NCBI RefSeq assembly: GCF_902506655.1
Contig: NZ_LR734808.1
Span: forward strand, 1,054,001 to 1,118,000
From: Marinoscillum sp. 108
Lineage (GTDB): Bacteria; Bacteroidota; Bacteroidia; Cytophagales; Cyclobacteriaceae
Length of the DNA: 64,000 nucleotides
Direction of reading: 5' to 3'
Shown here: in pieces, positions 1 through 9,229 of the stretch
Layout: every line of letters starts with the position of its first letter
Position numbering within the stretch: position 1 is the first letter of the stretch
Notes under the pieces: generated by a model
Told to the model about the DNA's origin: nothing
What the model saw: only the letters and a program-made list of their open reading frames with translations
Database searches by the model: none
Made by a program: the position numbers and the translations under genes

Positions 1-538
1 CACCCAGATAATGCCAGTAAGTAAGACACATTTCTATCTGTGCCAGACTCTTTGAGTGTACTTTATATCTAAAAGCGTTCACTAATACGATTGCTAAGAA
101 AACAACTCCGCCGATTAAATGCAAAGCGTGCAATCCCGTAAAAACATAAATAAAAGAACCGGCAGGATTACCTACAAAATAGACATCTTGGCTAACTAAC
201 TGACTCCAAGAGAGGTACTGACCAATCACAAAGCCTGATGCCAAAAGCCCGGACAATATCAGGTTCAATCTTAACCAAAATAAATTATTCTTTTTCGCAA
301 AAATATATGCCAGTTGCATGGTTACACTGCTCAACACGATCAACACGGTAGTCACATTGAACAATGACGGAAACTCGATAAGTGGCCAGTTTCCTTCAGC
401 TCTCTTCACTATATAAGCACTTGAAAGCGACACAAAAATCATTGTCACCGTAATGATGAAAAGCCACATGGCAAACTTCTTTGGGTGCATCGACCTCACC
501 CTCACATTTCCTACTGGTATATCTGCTGCTTTATCCAT
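1..538 (-). CDS. ctaE: Cytochrome c oxidase subunit III (partial, cut by left edge)
   Basis: Subunit III of the aa3-type heme-copper oxidase, an integral membrane protein that stabilises proton pumping by subunit I. The reading frame is open from an ATG at 538 to base 1, giving about 179 residues of the N-terminal part. Visible are a short cytoplasmic N-terminus (MDKAADIPVGNVRVRS), the motif HPKKFAMWLFI that opens helix 1, and the family signature FTGLHALHLIGG around residues 137-148, followed by the start of another helix. It starts one base beyond the ctaB stop codon, so it is the last visible gene of the respiratory operon. A second subunit III or subunit IV gene probably follows outside the window. 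Confidence 0.93.
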   Translation of the reverse strand, partial: MDKAADIPVGNVRVRSMHPKKFAMWLFIITVTMIFVSLSSAYIVKRAEGNWPLIEFPSLFNVTTVLIVLSSVTMQLAYIFAKKNNLFWLRLNLILSGLLASGFVIGQYLSWSQLVSQDVYFVGNPAGSFIYVFTGLHALHLIGGVVFLAIVLVNAFRYKVHSKSLAQIEMCLTYWHYLG

Positions 539-539
539 T

Positions 540-1427
540 TCACACCTTATCTAATAAATACGCTATCTGCACAATCGGCAAATAAATAAAGGACCCAAAC
601 ATAATTTTCAATGCCGACTTACGTGAATAATCCTTCATCAATGAGAATGTCTGACTCAAAAACAGGGCTCCACAAACTGTAGCCACTACCCCACTGGTAA
701 TTCCGACCAACCCAAAATAAGTAGGAAGCAGGCCCAAAGGCAGTAAAAACAGCGTATAGATCATTATGTTGATCGCCGTGTTAAGGTCTTGCTTTCCTCC
801 ACCTGGAAGAAGTTTAAAGCCTGCTCTTTTATAATCTTCATCGGCCACCCAAGCTATTGCCCAAAAATGCGGAAATTGCCAGATAAATTGGATTCCGAAA
901 ATAATCAAGGCTTCGTGTGATATGCTTCCTGTGGCAGCCACCCATCCAAGCAATGGAGGTAAGGCACCAGGTATAGCTCCCACAAATACAGCTATTGGCC
1001 CCACTCGTTTCAATGGTGTATAAACAAAAGAATATAGCACCATCGACAAAAAGGAAAGCGACACGGTCAGGATATTGGTCTGCCAAACAAGGATACCAAA
1101 ACCCAAAGCACCAATCAAAAGTGCATATTGAACAGCTTCATTTACAGAAAGTCTTCCGGTTGGTAAAGGTCGGTTTTGAGTCCGCTTCATCAGCTTATCC
1201 AGATCCTTCTCAATAATCTGATTAATAACAATTGAAGTACCGGAAATCAGAAAACCTCCGAAGACCAACCAGCCAAAATGAATCCAGTCTATGTGCCCCT
1301 GATTCCCAAGTAAATAGCCGAAACCACAGGAGAAGGCTACTAAAAAGGACAGCCTAAACTTCAGAAGCTCATAAAACGCTCTGACCTTTTCTGTGAATGA
1401 AATGCTATGTAGTTCAATGGATTGCAT
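540..1427 (-). CDS. ctaB: Protoheme IX farnesyltransferase (heme O synthase)
   Basis: UbiA-family prenyltransferase that attaches a farnesyl group to protoheme to give heme O, the precursor of heme A. The protein is 295 residues with about nine membrane helices. The first aspartate-rich site appears as NQIIEKDLDKLMKRTQNRP, with the RTQNRPLP block typical of CtaB. The second is in the segment AWVADEDYKRAGFKLLPGG. The frame extends upstream to 1574, but the natural start is the ATG at 1427 (MQSIELHSI), which overlaps the ctaA stop by one base as TGATG. That gives tight translational coupling with ctaA, whose product uses heme O. Confidence 0.95.
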   Translation of the reverse strand: MQSIELHSISFTEKVRAFYELLKFRLSFLVAFSCGFGYLLGNQGHIDWIHFGWLVFGGFLISGTSIVINQIIEKDLDKLMKRTQNRPLPTGRLSVNEAVQYALLIGALGFGILVWQTNILTVSLSFLSMVLYSFVYTPLKRVGPIAVFVGAIPGALPPLLGWVAATGSISHEALIIFGIQFIWQFPHFWAIAWVADEDYKRAGFKLLPGGGKQDLNTAINIMIYTLFLLPLGLLPTYFGLVGITSGVVATVCGALFLSQTFSLMKDYSRKSALKIMFGSFIYLPIVQIAYLLDKV

Positions 1428-2440
1428 CAACTCTTTTGGGCATTTGAATTTGCGTACAAAAATAGGTAAAATATAACTCCGAAGGCCATTGTTCCAAGAA
1501 GCAAATGTAGTGGCTGAGCAAACGCAGGAAAGCTGAAATACGCCATGATCACACCTAAACCGATCTCTATACAAATGATAACAACCAGAGACTTCAAAAA
1601 GGCAGAAACAGTTCGGTGCTTCCAGTTTAAATAAACCACATAACCCACTATGGCGGTTAGCAATAAGGAATATGATCTATGCACATAAAACAACAAGCCC
1701 AATTGGTCCAACCAACCCGAGCGATCTATGTCCGTCCCATGTTTGATCACATCTATCTCCTCCCGAACCTGAACGCCAAAAATGATCTGAATGGTAAATA
1801 GCACGAGCAGCACAAGCAACCAGCCACCACCTGTCACCCGGTGCTCATCCCGTGAAGACATCAGATACCGCTGTGTGAGCAACAAAGCCACCAGCAACAA
1901 AGCCAGGATCATGTGGAAAGAAATGAACCCCGGAAGCAGATTAGTAGAAACGACTAAAGAGCCTATCCAGCCCTGAAAAATCACCAATACAAAGGACAAA
2001 ACTCCTAGAATGGCCACCCATTTAATAGTTCTTATGTATTTCAAAGTGAAAATCATATTCATGATAACCAGAAAACCTATGACCACACCCACCAGTCGAT
2101 TGATATATTCCACCCATGCTTTTTGAGTATCAAAATAAGTAGCAACTCCTATCGACGGATCATTTGTTACACGCTGGGCCAAATCCTCCCAACCAAACCA
2201 CAGGAGCGTGGCAGCCAATCGCTCATTCTTTTCAACCCTGGAAGACACATATATATCCTCATAATTGGCTGGAAGCTCAGAAGCACTGGCTGGAGGCACA
2301 TAAGATCCAAAGCATTTGGGCCAGTCTGGGCACCCCATACCCGCCCCCATACTACGAACAATGCCGCCCACTAGTATCAAAAAGTAGACGGCAATGATCG
2401 TATATAAATTAACTTTTAATGATCTGTTATTTTGTTTCAT
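1427..2440 (-). CDS. ctaA: Heme A synthase (COX15/CtaA)
   Basis: Converts heme O to heme A by oxidising the C8 methyl group. The protein is about 337 residues with roughly eight membrane helices. Family signatures are the N-terminal GGIVRSMGAGMGCPDWPKCFG block with its conserved cysteine pair, the NRLVGVVIGF helix with its conserved Arg, FHMILALLL, VHRSYSLLL and the C-terminal QPLHLLLGTMAFG with the heme-binding His. The ATG at 2440 (MKQNNRSLKVNLYT) was chosen because the 57 codons upstream overlap ctaD. With this start the overlap is 14 bases. It lies between ctaD and ctaB. Confidence 0.94.
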   Translation of the reverse strand: MKQNNRSLKVNLYTIIAVYFLILVGGIVRSMGAGMGCPDWPKCFGSYVPPASASELPANYEDIYVSSRVEKNERLAATLLWFGWEDLAQRVTNDPSIGVATYFDTQKAWVEYINRLVGVVIGFLVIMNMIFTLKYIRTIKWVAILGVLSFVLVIFQGWIGSLVVSTNLLPGFISFHMILALLLVALLLTQRYLMSSRDEHRVTGGGWLLVLLVLFTIQIIFGVQVREEIDVIKHGTDIDRSGWLDQLGLLFYVHRSYSLLLTAIVGYVVYLNWKHRTVSAFLKSLVVIICIEIGLGVIMAYFSFPAFAQPLHLLLGTMAFGVIFYLFLYANSNAQKS

Positions 2441-4283
2441 TAACCTGAGCACTACCCTCAGTTTTCGCTGCCTCAGATTCGTGCGGAAGATTCGACTCTG
2501 GAGTCTGGCTGAAAGGAATATGCTGTGGTATAAAATCCTCTGCAGCACCAGGCTTACTATAGTCGTATGGCCATCTGTATACTTTAGGAATTGCTCCAGG
2601 CCAGTTACCATGTCCGGGTTCTACTGGTGTAGTCCACTCCAACGTGTTAGACTTCCATGGATTCTGAGGTGCTCTCCTACCTCTATACATACTGTAAAAG
2701 AAGTTGAACAAGAAGATAAACTGTGCACCAAAAGTCACAATAGCTGCCACACTCACAAATGAGTTAAGGTCAGCAAACGAGCTGAAAGCATCAAAGCTGG
2801 TGAATGAGTAATACCTTCTTGGAAAACCAGCTATACCAATGTAATGAAGCGGGAAGAATACGAGATAAACTCCCACAAATGTCATCCAGAAGTGAATAAA
2901 TCCTAACCGGTTATCCATCATTCTGCCAAACATCTTCGGGAACCAATGGTAAACACCAGCTAACAAACCAAAGAATGATGCACTTCCCATCACAAGGTGA
3001 AAGTGAGCGACTACAAAATAGGTATCATGCAATGAAATATCCACCGCGGAGTTTCCAAGAAATAATCCCGTGAGTCCACCTGATATAAAGAAAGAAACCA
3101 GACCGATAGAAAATAGCATCGCTGGAGTAAATACGATGTTACCCTTCCAAAGTGTGGTGATGTAGTTAAACGCCTTTACTGCTGACGGCACTGCGATAAT
3201 CAACGTAAGGAACATGAAGATGGACCCAAGGAAAGGATTCAACCCTGTCACGAACATGTGGTGCGCCCAAACAATAAAAGATAAGAAAGCAATCGCCAGA
3301 ATAGAACCAATCATGGCTCGATAACCAAAGATTGGCTTCCGTGAATTCGTAGAGATAATTTCAGAGGTAATACCAAGAGCAGGGAGAATTACAATATAAA
3401 CCTCCGGGTGTCCCAAAAACCAGAACAAATGCTGATAAAGAATTGGGCTACCACCGACATTAGGCAGTGCCTCACCGTTGATATATATCTCAGATAAATA
3501 AAAGCTAGTACCAAAAGACCTGTCAAAAACCAGCAATAAAGCAGCAGCAACAAGTACCGGGAATGATAACAAACCGATTACCGCAGTGATAAAGAAGGCC
3601 CAGATGGTCAATGGTAAACGTGAGAAGGACATGCCTTCCGTCCTCATATTGATGACCGTAGTGATGTAGTTAATACCACCAAGTAAAGTTGACACAATAA
3701 AGAACACCATTGCAACCAACCACATGGTCATACCTGCCCCTGAACCCTGAATAGCCTGTGGCAACGCGCTCAATGGAGGATAAACTGTCCACCCACCCGC
3801 AGCTGGCCCTGTCTCCAGAAACAACGAGATAAACATTACAAGACCTGAAAGGAAGAAAAACCAGTAGGACAGCATATTCATGAACCCTGAGGCCATGTCT
3901 CTGGCCCCTATTTGAAGAGGAATCAGGAAATTACTAAATGTACCACTCAGACCGGCGGTCAGTACAAAAAACACCATTATGGTGCCGTGCATAGTTACAA
4001 GAGCCAAATAAAACTCTGAGTCCAATTTTCCACCCTCAGTGATCCATTTTCCTAGAATTGGTCTTAACCAATCCAACTGCATTTCAGGAAAACCCAGCTG
4101 CAGTCTGAAAATGATCGAAAGTGCACCCCCAATGATCGCCCAAAAAATCCCGGTAATCAGGAATTGTTTGGCAATCGTCTTATGATCAGTGCTGAAAATG
4201 TACTTACTGATAAAGCTCTGCTCATGATGCTCGTGATCATCATGTGCCAAATGTTCTTCTACTTGAATGTCTGCTACTGACAT
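2427..4283 (-). CDS. ctaD: Cytochrome c oxidase subunit I (aa3 type)
   Basis: Catalytic subunit of the heme-copper oxidase. It reduces O2 to water and pumps protons. At 618 residues it has the normal length, with twelve predicted helices. Visible signatures are the heme a ligand in TMHGTIMVFF (near residue 99), the CuB His and cross-linked Tyr in FWFLGHPEVYI, the His pair in WAHHMF, and the heme a3/heme a ligands in HDTYFVVAHFHLVMG. The cytoplasmic N-terminus is unusually rich in His and acidic residues (HLAHDDHEHHEQ). The C-terminal tail after PQNPWKSNTLEWTTP is long and polar. The gene follows ctaC after a gap of 11 bases. Confidence 0.97.
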   Translation of the reverse strand: MSVADIQVEEHLAHDDHEHHEQSFISKYIFSTDHKTIAKQFLITGIFWAIIGGALSIIFRLQLGFPEMQLDWLRPILGKWITEGGKLDSEFYLALVTMHGTIMVFFVLTAGLSGTFSNFLIPLQIGARDMASGFMNMLSYWFFFLSGLVMFISLFLETGPAAGGWTVYPPLSALPQAIQGSGAGMTMWLVAMVFFIVSTLLGGINYITTVINMRTEGMSFSRLPLTIWAFFITAVIGLLSFPVLVAAALLLVFDRSFGTSFYLSEIYINGEALPNVGGSPILYQHLFWFLGHPEVYIVILPALGITSEIISTNSRKPIFGYRAMIGSILAIAFLSFIVWAHHMFVTGLNPFLGSIFMFLTLIIAVPSAVKAFNYITTLWKGNIVFTPAMLFSIGLVSFFISGGLTGLFLGNSAVDISLHDTYFVVAHFHLVMGSASFFGLLAGVYHWFPKMFGRMMDNRLGFIHFWMTFVGVYLVFFPLHYIGIAGFPRRYYSFTSFDAFSSFADLNSFVSVAAIVTFGAQFIFLFNFFYSMYRGRRAPQNPWKSNTLEWTTPVEPGHGNWPGAIPKVYRWPYDYSKPGAAEDFIPQHIPFSQTPESNLPHESEAAKTEGSAQVNETK

Positions 4284-4294
4284 GTTAATTCTTT

Positions 4295-5380
4295 TTAATA
4301 TGTACTGCTAACAACTGAATTTCCAACTTTTTGTATTCCGGCATTGTCTTCAATACCCGATGCTATTCTGGCCATTTCCTGCAACTCATCAGGAACCTGA
4401 GAAAGGTAGTCTGCATTTTGTTTCAGCCAGGCATCCTGACTAGCATACCACTTTTCATACTCCTCAGGCTCTAGTACCTCGATCAAATATTTCATGGCAA
4501 AATGCCCCTTCCCACATATCTTGTTACATACTAACTCATAGTTGAATTCAGGATTTCCAGTCTCTGTACGCATCTCCTCGGTGGTTTTGGTAGGAACAAA
4601 CCAGAACCTGGTTGGCATACCTGGTACAGCGTTCATTTGTAACCTGAAATGCGGTTGATATACACTGTGGATCACATCCCTTGCTCGAATCTGGAGCAGT
4701 ACAGGCTTTCCTTTTGGGAGATACAATTTGGTCGGAATAAAATCATCGAAGGATGCCCTATCGCTAAAATCAATTCCAACCTGATTCACCACATCTATTT
4801 TCTTGTAATCGTAGTCTCCGAGTTTTTTATCGGCGCCACCATATCTCACGGCCCATGAATACTGGTACCCCATTACTTCAATCACTTCAGCACCTTCTGG
4901 TGCAGGGCCCGTAATATCAACCCATGCCTTCCATCCGGAAATGATAAGTATCGCCAAAACCACCGCCGGAACAGCTGTCCAGATGTACTCCAATTTACTG
5001 TTATGAGGGTAGAAATGGGCCTGATTGCCCTCTTTATGCTGGTACTTATAAGAAAACCCAAACAAAAATATCTGGGTCACAATAAATACGAAACCCGTGA
5101 TGGCCATCGTAATCCAGAACAAACGATCTGTAACCACACCATGCTCGGAGGCCAATGGCAACACAAAACTCTCATCCAAACCTCCAAAAGAATAGTAAAA
5201 GAAACCAACTATTCCTAAAACCAGAAATACTACAAGTAAACTAGCCTGAAGTTTGTTGCTGGCAGGTATCTCTTTTTTCGAGTCCCCCTTCACTATCCCA
5301 ACCAAGGTAAATACCCTGAATATGGAAATCAGGATGCCTACAACCAAGATAACTGCTAATATTATGATCAAATCCAACAT
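4295..5380 (-). CDS. ctaC: Cytochrome c oxidase subunit II (CuA, no fused cytochrome c)
   Basis: Carries the dinuclear CuA centre that takes electrons from the cytochrome donor and passes them to heme a. The protein is 361 residues. Two extra N-terminal hydrophobic helices (about 3-28 and 45-65) precede the usual hairpin (about 85-110 and 133-152). The cupredoxin domain has the aromatic patch GYQYSWAVRYGG and CuA ligands His238, Cys285, Cys289, His293 and Met296 (CNKICGKGHFAM). The residue whose backbone carbonyl binds copper, usually Glu, is Lys287. There is no CXXCH, so this is an aa3 and not a caa3 subunit. Electrons must therefore come directly from the ACIII cytochrome domains. The extra helices fit docking to ACIII. 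Confidence 0.95.
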   Translation of the reverse strand: MLDLIIILAVILVVGILISIFRVFTLVGIVKGDSKKEIPASNKLQASLLVVFLVLGIVGFFYYSFGGLDESFVLPLASEHGVVTDRLFWITMAITGFVFIVTQIFLFGFSYKYQHKEGNQAHFYPHNSKLEYIWTAVPAVVLAILIISGWKAWVDITGPAPEGAEVIEVMGYQYSWAVRYGGADKKLGDYDYKKIDVVNQVGIDFSDRASFDDFIPTKLYLPKGKPVLLQIRARDVIHSVYQPHFRLQMNAVPGMPTRFWFVPTKTTEEMRTETGNPEFNYELVCNKICGKGHFAMKYLIEVLEPEEYEKWYASQDAWLKQNADYLSQVPDELQEMARIASGIEDNAGIQKVGNSVVSSTY

Positions 5381-5408
5381 ATCGAATTACTTATCTTATC
5401 TCTGATTT

Positions 5409-6677
5409 TTAAATATGATGATGTAAACTTTCTTCCAGCATTGGGTGATTCTTGGCATACAGTGGTGCCTTAGACAACTGATTCAAAATCACATAGATAA
5501 AAGCTCCTGAGTATACGAACATTAAGCCAAGCTCAAGCAGCCCAAAGCCTCCATTCCCTTTCAATGTTCCCGGTGTAATCATCAGGTAAAAATCGAGCCA
5601 GTGTCCGATGATTATAACTGGAGCCACCACCTTGATGAATCTCGAATGCCGCTTCGCATTTCTTGTCATCAATACAAGGAACGGGAAGAAAAAGTTTACG
5701 ATCAGGTTAAGGTAAAACAATGGCGCATACTGACCGTTCTTCCATCTTTCCACGTAATAAATCGTCTCCTCAGGGATATTGGCATAATAGATCAATAGAA
5801 ACTGTGAAAACCATATGTAAGTCCAGAACACACTGAAAGCAAAGATGAACTTGCCCAGATCATGAATATGATTGGCATTCACTATACTCAAGTATCCTTT
5901 GTCCTTCAAAAGAACCACAATGAAAGCAGTCAAGGCCAATCCAGAAACCCACCAGCTGGCGAAGTTGTACCATCCAAACATGGTGCTGAACCAGTGCGTA
6001 TCGATAGATAATACCCAGTCCCAGGCAGCCATGGACGAAGACACTGCAAAGAAAATAATGAATATGGCAGACAATTTTCTCAATTGATACCACTTCTCTG
6101 TTCCACCTTCTAAATCCTCTTTATAGGCCAAGCTTTTCAGCTTTGCAAAAAGCATATACCATACAGCAAAGAAAATAACTAAACGAGCCAGGAAGAACAC
6201 AGGCACCGATCCTCCATGAAGTGGCCAAAAGAAATAAGGGCCCTTACCAGCAATGATAGAATCATAGTCCGGGGATGCAGGATCATAAAGATCATGATGA
6301 GTCCAGTGAAACAAGTCGTGACCTGCCACAAAATAAGTAACTAACATCAGAACACCTGCAAATGGAATCCAAGCTCCAAATGAAAGAGGTATTCTCTTAA
6401 TCCCAGCAGACCATCCCGCCTGGGCTGCATATTGAATGGCAAAGAACAGCACTCCAATAAGAGCTATTCCAGCAAAATATACATTATTGATCCATAGGTT
6501 TGCGTAGAGCCTTTGAGTCCAGTGGAATGCATGACCAGCCTCCCCTTCCAACTCATGGTGACCTCCACCCATAGATATAGAGAAAATTCCCAGTAAAGCT
6601 AAAACTGCCCCTACTGCTATAAATATGAATAGATTCTTTTTGGTCTTTGCTGTAAATTCAAATGTTTCCTCAGCCAT
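5409..6677 (-). CDS. actF: Alternative complex III, integral membrane subunit ActF
   Basis: NrfD/PsrC-like polytopic subunit of the quinol:cytochrome c oxidoreductase, 422 residues with about ten helices. It starts MAEETFEFTAKTKKN before the first helix and has the loop GGGHHELEGEAGHAFHWTQRLYANLW, a segment I recognise from ActF of Bacteroidota. Together with ActC it forms the membrane arm. ActC is the likelier quinol-oxidising partner and ActF is thought to help stability or proton translocation; this is family knowledge and is not shown by the sequence. It ends 28 bases before ctaC and links the complex III block to the oxidase block in one transcript. Confidence 0.9.
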   Translation of the reverse strand: MAEETFEFTAKTKKNLFIFIAVGAVLALLGIFSISMGGGHHELEGEAGHAFHWTQRLYANLWINNVYFAGIALIGVLFFAIQYAAQAGWSAGIKRIPLSFGAWIPFAGVLMLVTYFVAGHDLFHWTHHDLYDPASPDYDSIIAGKGPYFFWPLHGGSVPVFFLARLVIFFAVWYMLFAKLKSLAYKEDLEGGTEKWYQLRKLSAIFIIFFAVSSSMAAWDWVLSIDTHWFSTMFGWYNFASWWVSGLALTAFIVVLLKDKGYLSIVNANHIHDLGKFIFAFSVFWTYIWFSQFLLIYYANIPEETIYYVERWKNGQYAPLFYLNLIVNFFFPFLVLMTRNAKRHSRFIKVVAPVIIIGHWLDFYLMITPGTLKGNGGFGLLELGLMFVYSGAFIYVILNQLSKAPLYAKNHPMLEESLHHHI

Positions 6678-6702
6678 ATCTAAAATGGATAAAAATCAGT
6701 TT

Positions 6703-7332
6703 TTATTGTTGTTGCAGAGTTTGTACATAAGTAGCGATCTTCCAGCGATCATCCACACTTATCTGAGAGGCATGGGCTCCCATGCGTCCCTTGCCATTAG
6801 TAATCACCCAGAAAATATGACCGGCCTTTTTATCCTTTACTGTGGCAGAATTATAGGCTGTTACACCCTTATATACTTCACCTACCAGTCCATCGCCTGC
6901 ACCTTTTTCTCCATGGCAATGCTCACAAAACCTGAGATAAAGAGCCTTACCTTCTTTCAAAGCTTCCTTCGAGTCAGCAAATGGATTAGTTAAAACCTCT
7001 TCAGCAGTAGCATAATCATCAGCTGCTATACCATTCGAAGCAATATACTCACCCCTCTTAATGGTATTCGCCACGGGCTCTCTCATGGTCATCTTAAAAG
7101 GATTGTATGGATTTGAGTTATAAAACTCACCATGTTCATCCTCAGGATTTGAATCCAACCAACTTCCTTTGCTCTCGTCTGTAATTTGTGAAAGTGGTTC
7201 ATACGGAGTAGAGTGATACATCTGTGGAGCATATTCCAAGCCCGTATCATCCACTCCGGCAGCACATGCACCTAACATGGCAGTAACCACACCCGCAACT
7301 AGTATTTGATATGTATGTTTTAACATCTTCAT
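6703..7332 (-). CDS. actE: Alternative complex III, monoheme cytochrome c lipoprotein ActE
   Basis: A 209-residue lipoprotein. The signal peptide ends in the lipobox LGAC, making Cys23 the acylated residue. The c-type heme site is CEHCH at 136-140, followed by GEKGAGDG. The distal ligand is probably the Met in KGRMGAHASQ, with a C-terminal class I cytochrome helix (DDRWKIATYVQTLQ). It probably hands electrons from the pentaheme subunit to CuA. The start codon shares one base with the actD stop (TAATG). A second in-frame ATG lies two codons downstream. The ActB and ActE lipoboxes agree with the lipid-anchored subunits described for Flavobacterium johnsoniae ACIII. Confidence 0.92.
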   Translation of the reverse strand: MKMLKHTYQILVAGVVTAMLGACAAGVDDTGLEYAPQMYHSTPYEPLSQITDESKGSWLDSNPEDEHGEFYNSNPYNPFKMTMREPVANTIKRGEYIASNGIAADDYATAEEVLTNPFADSKEALKEGKALYLRFCEHCHGEKGAGDGLVGEVYKGVTAYNSATVKDKKAGHIFWVITNGKGRMGAHASQISVDDRWKIATYVQTLQQQ

Positions 7333-7856
7333 TAAAGTGTTTTCAGATTCACTTCAGAAGCTCCGCTTGCTTTCAAAAGACTGCTGATAGCTGCTTCTTC
7401 AACTTTATTTTTACCAAGGTCTATTGCTACGATGTGCTTATCGTCAGTAATACGCTTGTCAAATAGCTTCGGCTTTCCCCAGGGCTTAAGATTACTAATA
7501 ATCATAAAAGTCCCCACCATCCCAAAAGAGGCCAACAAAACGGTCAACTCAAATGTCACAGGGATAAATGATGGGATTGGAGCATAATCCTTTCCTCCAA
7601 TGATCATTGGCCAATCTACTGTCATCATTCCCAACTGCATGGTAAGGGCCAATGAAGTACCCAATAATCCAAACAGGAATGCTACAACAGATAATCTGGA
7701 ACCTTTGTAACCTAGCACATCGTCAATACCATGTACCGGAAATGGTGAATAAACTTCATGAATTTTGACTCCTCCTGCACGCACCTGAGTGATCGCCTTC
7801 AAGAGAACATCTTCATCTTCATATACACCGACTATATAATTGCTTTCGTGAGCCAT
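7332..7856 (-). CDS. actD: Alternative complex III subunit ActD (DUF3341)
   Basis: Peripheral/membrane subunit of ACIII, 174 residues. It begins with a soluble domain containing VGVYEDEDVLLKAITQVR and YSPFPVHGIDDVLG, both typical of DUF3341. Two transmembrane helices follow (about 57-78 and 100-122), then a soluble C-terminus. No cofactor motif is present. It overlaps actC upstream and actE downstream by one base each (TAATG at both junctions), which implies translational coupling and matched stoichiometry. Confidence 0.92.
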   Translation of the reverse strand: MAHESNYIVGVYEDEDVLLKAITQVRAGGVKIHEVYSPFPVHGIDDVLGYKGSRLSVVAFLFGLLGTSLALTMQLGMMTVDWPMIIGGKDYAPIPSFIPVTFELTVLLASFGMVGTFMIISNLKPWGKPKLFDKRITDDKHIVAIDLGKNKVEEAAISSLLKASGASEVNLKTL

Positions 7857-9223
7857 TATGCTTTTTTGTTTTCGCCAGTTGCTTTAATAATACTTTTTAC
7901 TTCCGCCATGTTGATCACAGGGAAGAACTTCGCAAACAAGAAGAACGCTGTGAAAAACAATCCAAAAGTGAATACATATACTCCTACATCGTACATGGTT
8001 GGATAGAACATCGCCCAGCTTGAAGGCAAAAAGTCTCTATGTAGTGACGTCACGATGATCACGAAACGCTCAAACCACATTCCAATATTTACGATAATAG
8101 AAATCACAAACGTAGCAGCCAGATTGGTTCTGATCTTCTTAAACCAGAAGAGCTGCGGAGAGATCACATTACAAGTCATCATAGAGGCATATGCCCACCA
8201 GTATGGTCCTGTAGCTCGGTTGATGAAAGCATATTGCTCTGCCTCCACTCCGGAATACCATGCCATGAAAAATTCTGTGATGTAAGCCACACCCACTATA
8301 GAACCTGTAATAATGATTACAATGTTCATTAGTTCGATGTGCTGAATAGTGATGTAATCTTCAAGTTTATACACCTTTCTGGTGATCAGAAGAAGTGTCA
8401 ATACCATTGCAAAACCTGAGAAGATCGCACCCGCTACGAAGTAAGGTGGAAAGATGGTTGTGTGCCAACCCGGAATTACTGAGGTCGCAAAGTCAAAAGA
8501 TACAATCGTGTGTACTGAAAGTACCAGAGGTGTTGCCAAACCAGCAAGCACCAATGCCACGGTCTCATACCTTGACCAGGTTTTAGCCGCTCCATCCCAT
8601 CCAAAGCTCAATGCGCCATATACGGCAGCAGAAACTTTGTTGGTGGCTCTGTCCCTGATGGTAGCGAAATCAGGAATCAAACCAATGTACCAGAAAACAA
8701 GTGATACAGAGAAGTAAGTTGATATCGCAAATACATCCCACAATAGTGGTGAGTTGAAGTTTACCCAAAGTGATCCAAAAGTGTTAGGGAGTGGCAACGC
8801 CCAGTAAAAGCCCAACCATGGCCTTCCCATGTGCAGAACAGGGAACATGGCAGCACAGATTACCGCAAATATGGTCATCGCCTCAGCTGCCCGGTTAATG
8901 GACATTCTCCAACGTTGACGAAAAAGCAACAGAATGGCTGAAATCAAGGTACCTGCGTGACCAATACCAACCCACCAAACGAAGTTGGTAATATCCCAGG
9001 CCCAACCAACGGTCTTGTTCAATCCCCACATTCCAATGCCTTCCCATAGGGTCATGGCCACAGCATATGCTCCTATGGTCAATGTACCAAGCGAAATAGC
9101 CATGGCAAACAGCCATAGTTTCGCAGGTTTTTCCTCTACTCTTCCGGCAATGTCCTCTGTAACGTCGTGTACTGTTTTTCCACCCGTAACTAAGGGCTCT
9201 CTAATTGCTGATTCTGCTATCAT
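7856..9223 (-). CDS. actC: Alternative complex III, quinol-binding membrane subunit ActC
   Basis: NrfD/PsrC-family membrane protein of 455 residues with about ten helices. After a soluble N-terminus ([19 protein letters not shown]), characteristic segments include [24 protein letters not shown], where NrfD family members carry the conserved His/Arg region near the quinone site, and the block [17 protein letters not shown]. It pairs with the iron-sulfur subunit ActB, whose stop codon lies six bases upstream. It probably binds menaquinol at the periplasmic side and passes electrons to ActB. Confidence 0.94.
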   Translation of the reverse strand: MIAESAIREPLVTGGKTVHDVTEDIAGRVEEKPAKLWLFAMAISLGTLTIGAYAVAMTLWEGIGMWGLNKTVGWAWDITNFVWWVGIGHAGTLISAILLLFRQRWRMSINRAAEAMTIFAVICAAMFPVLHMGRPWLGFYWALPLPNTFGSLWVNFNSPLLWDVFAISTYFSVSLVFWYIGLIPDFATIRDRATNKVSAAVYGALSFGWDGAAKTWSRYETVALVLAGLATPLVLSVHTIVSFDFATSVIPGWHTTIFPPYFVAGAIFSGFAMVLTLLLITRKVYKLEDYITIQHIELMNIVIIITGSIVGVAYITEFFMAWYSGVEAEQYAFINRATGPYWWAYASMMTCNVISPQLFWFKKIRTNLAATFVISIIVNIGMWFERFVIIVTSLHRDFLPSSWAMFYPTMYDVGVYVFTFGLFFTAFFLFAKFFPVINMAEVKSIIKATGENKKA

Positions 9224-9229
9224 AGGATA

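Noticed and set aside
1427-1574. Longer ctaB start at 1574
   Set aside because: The extra 49 residues overlap ctaA, are not hydrophobic like CtaB, and the ATG at 1427 gives the family length.
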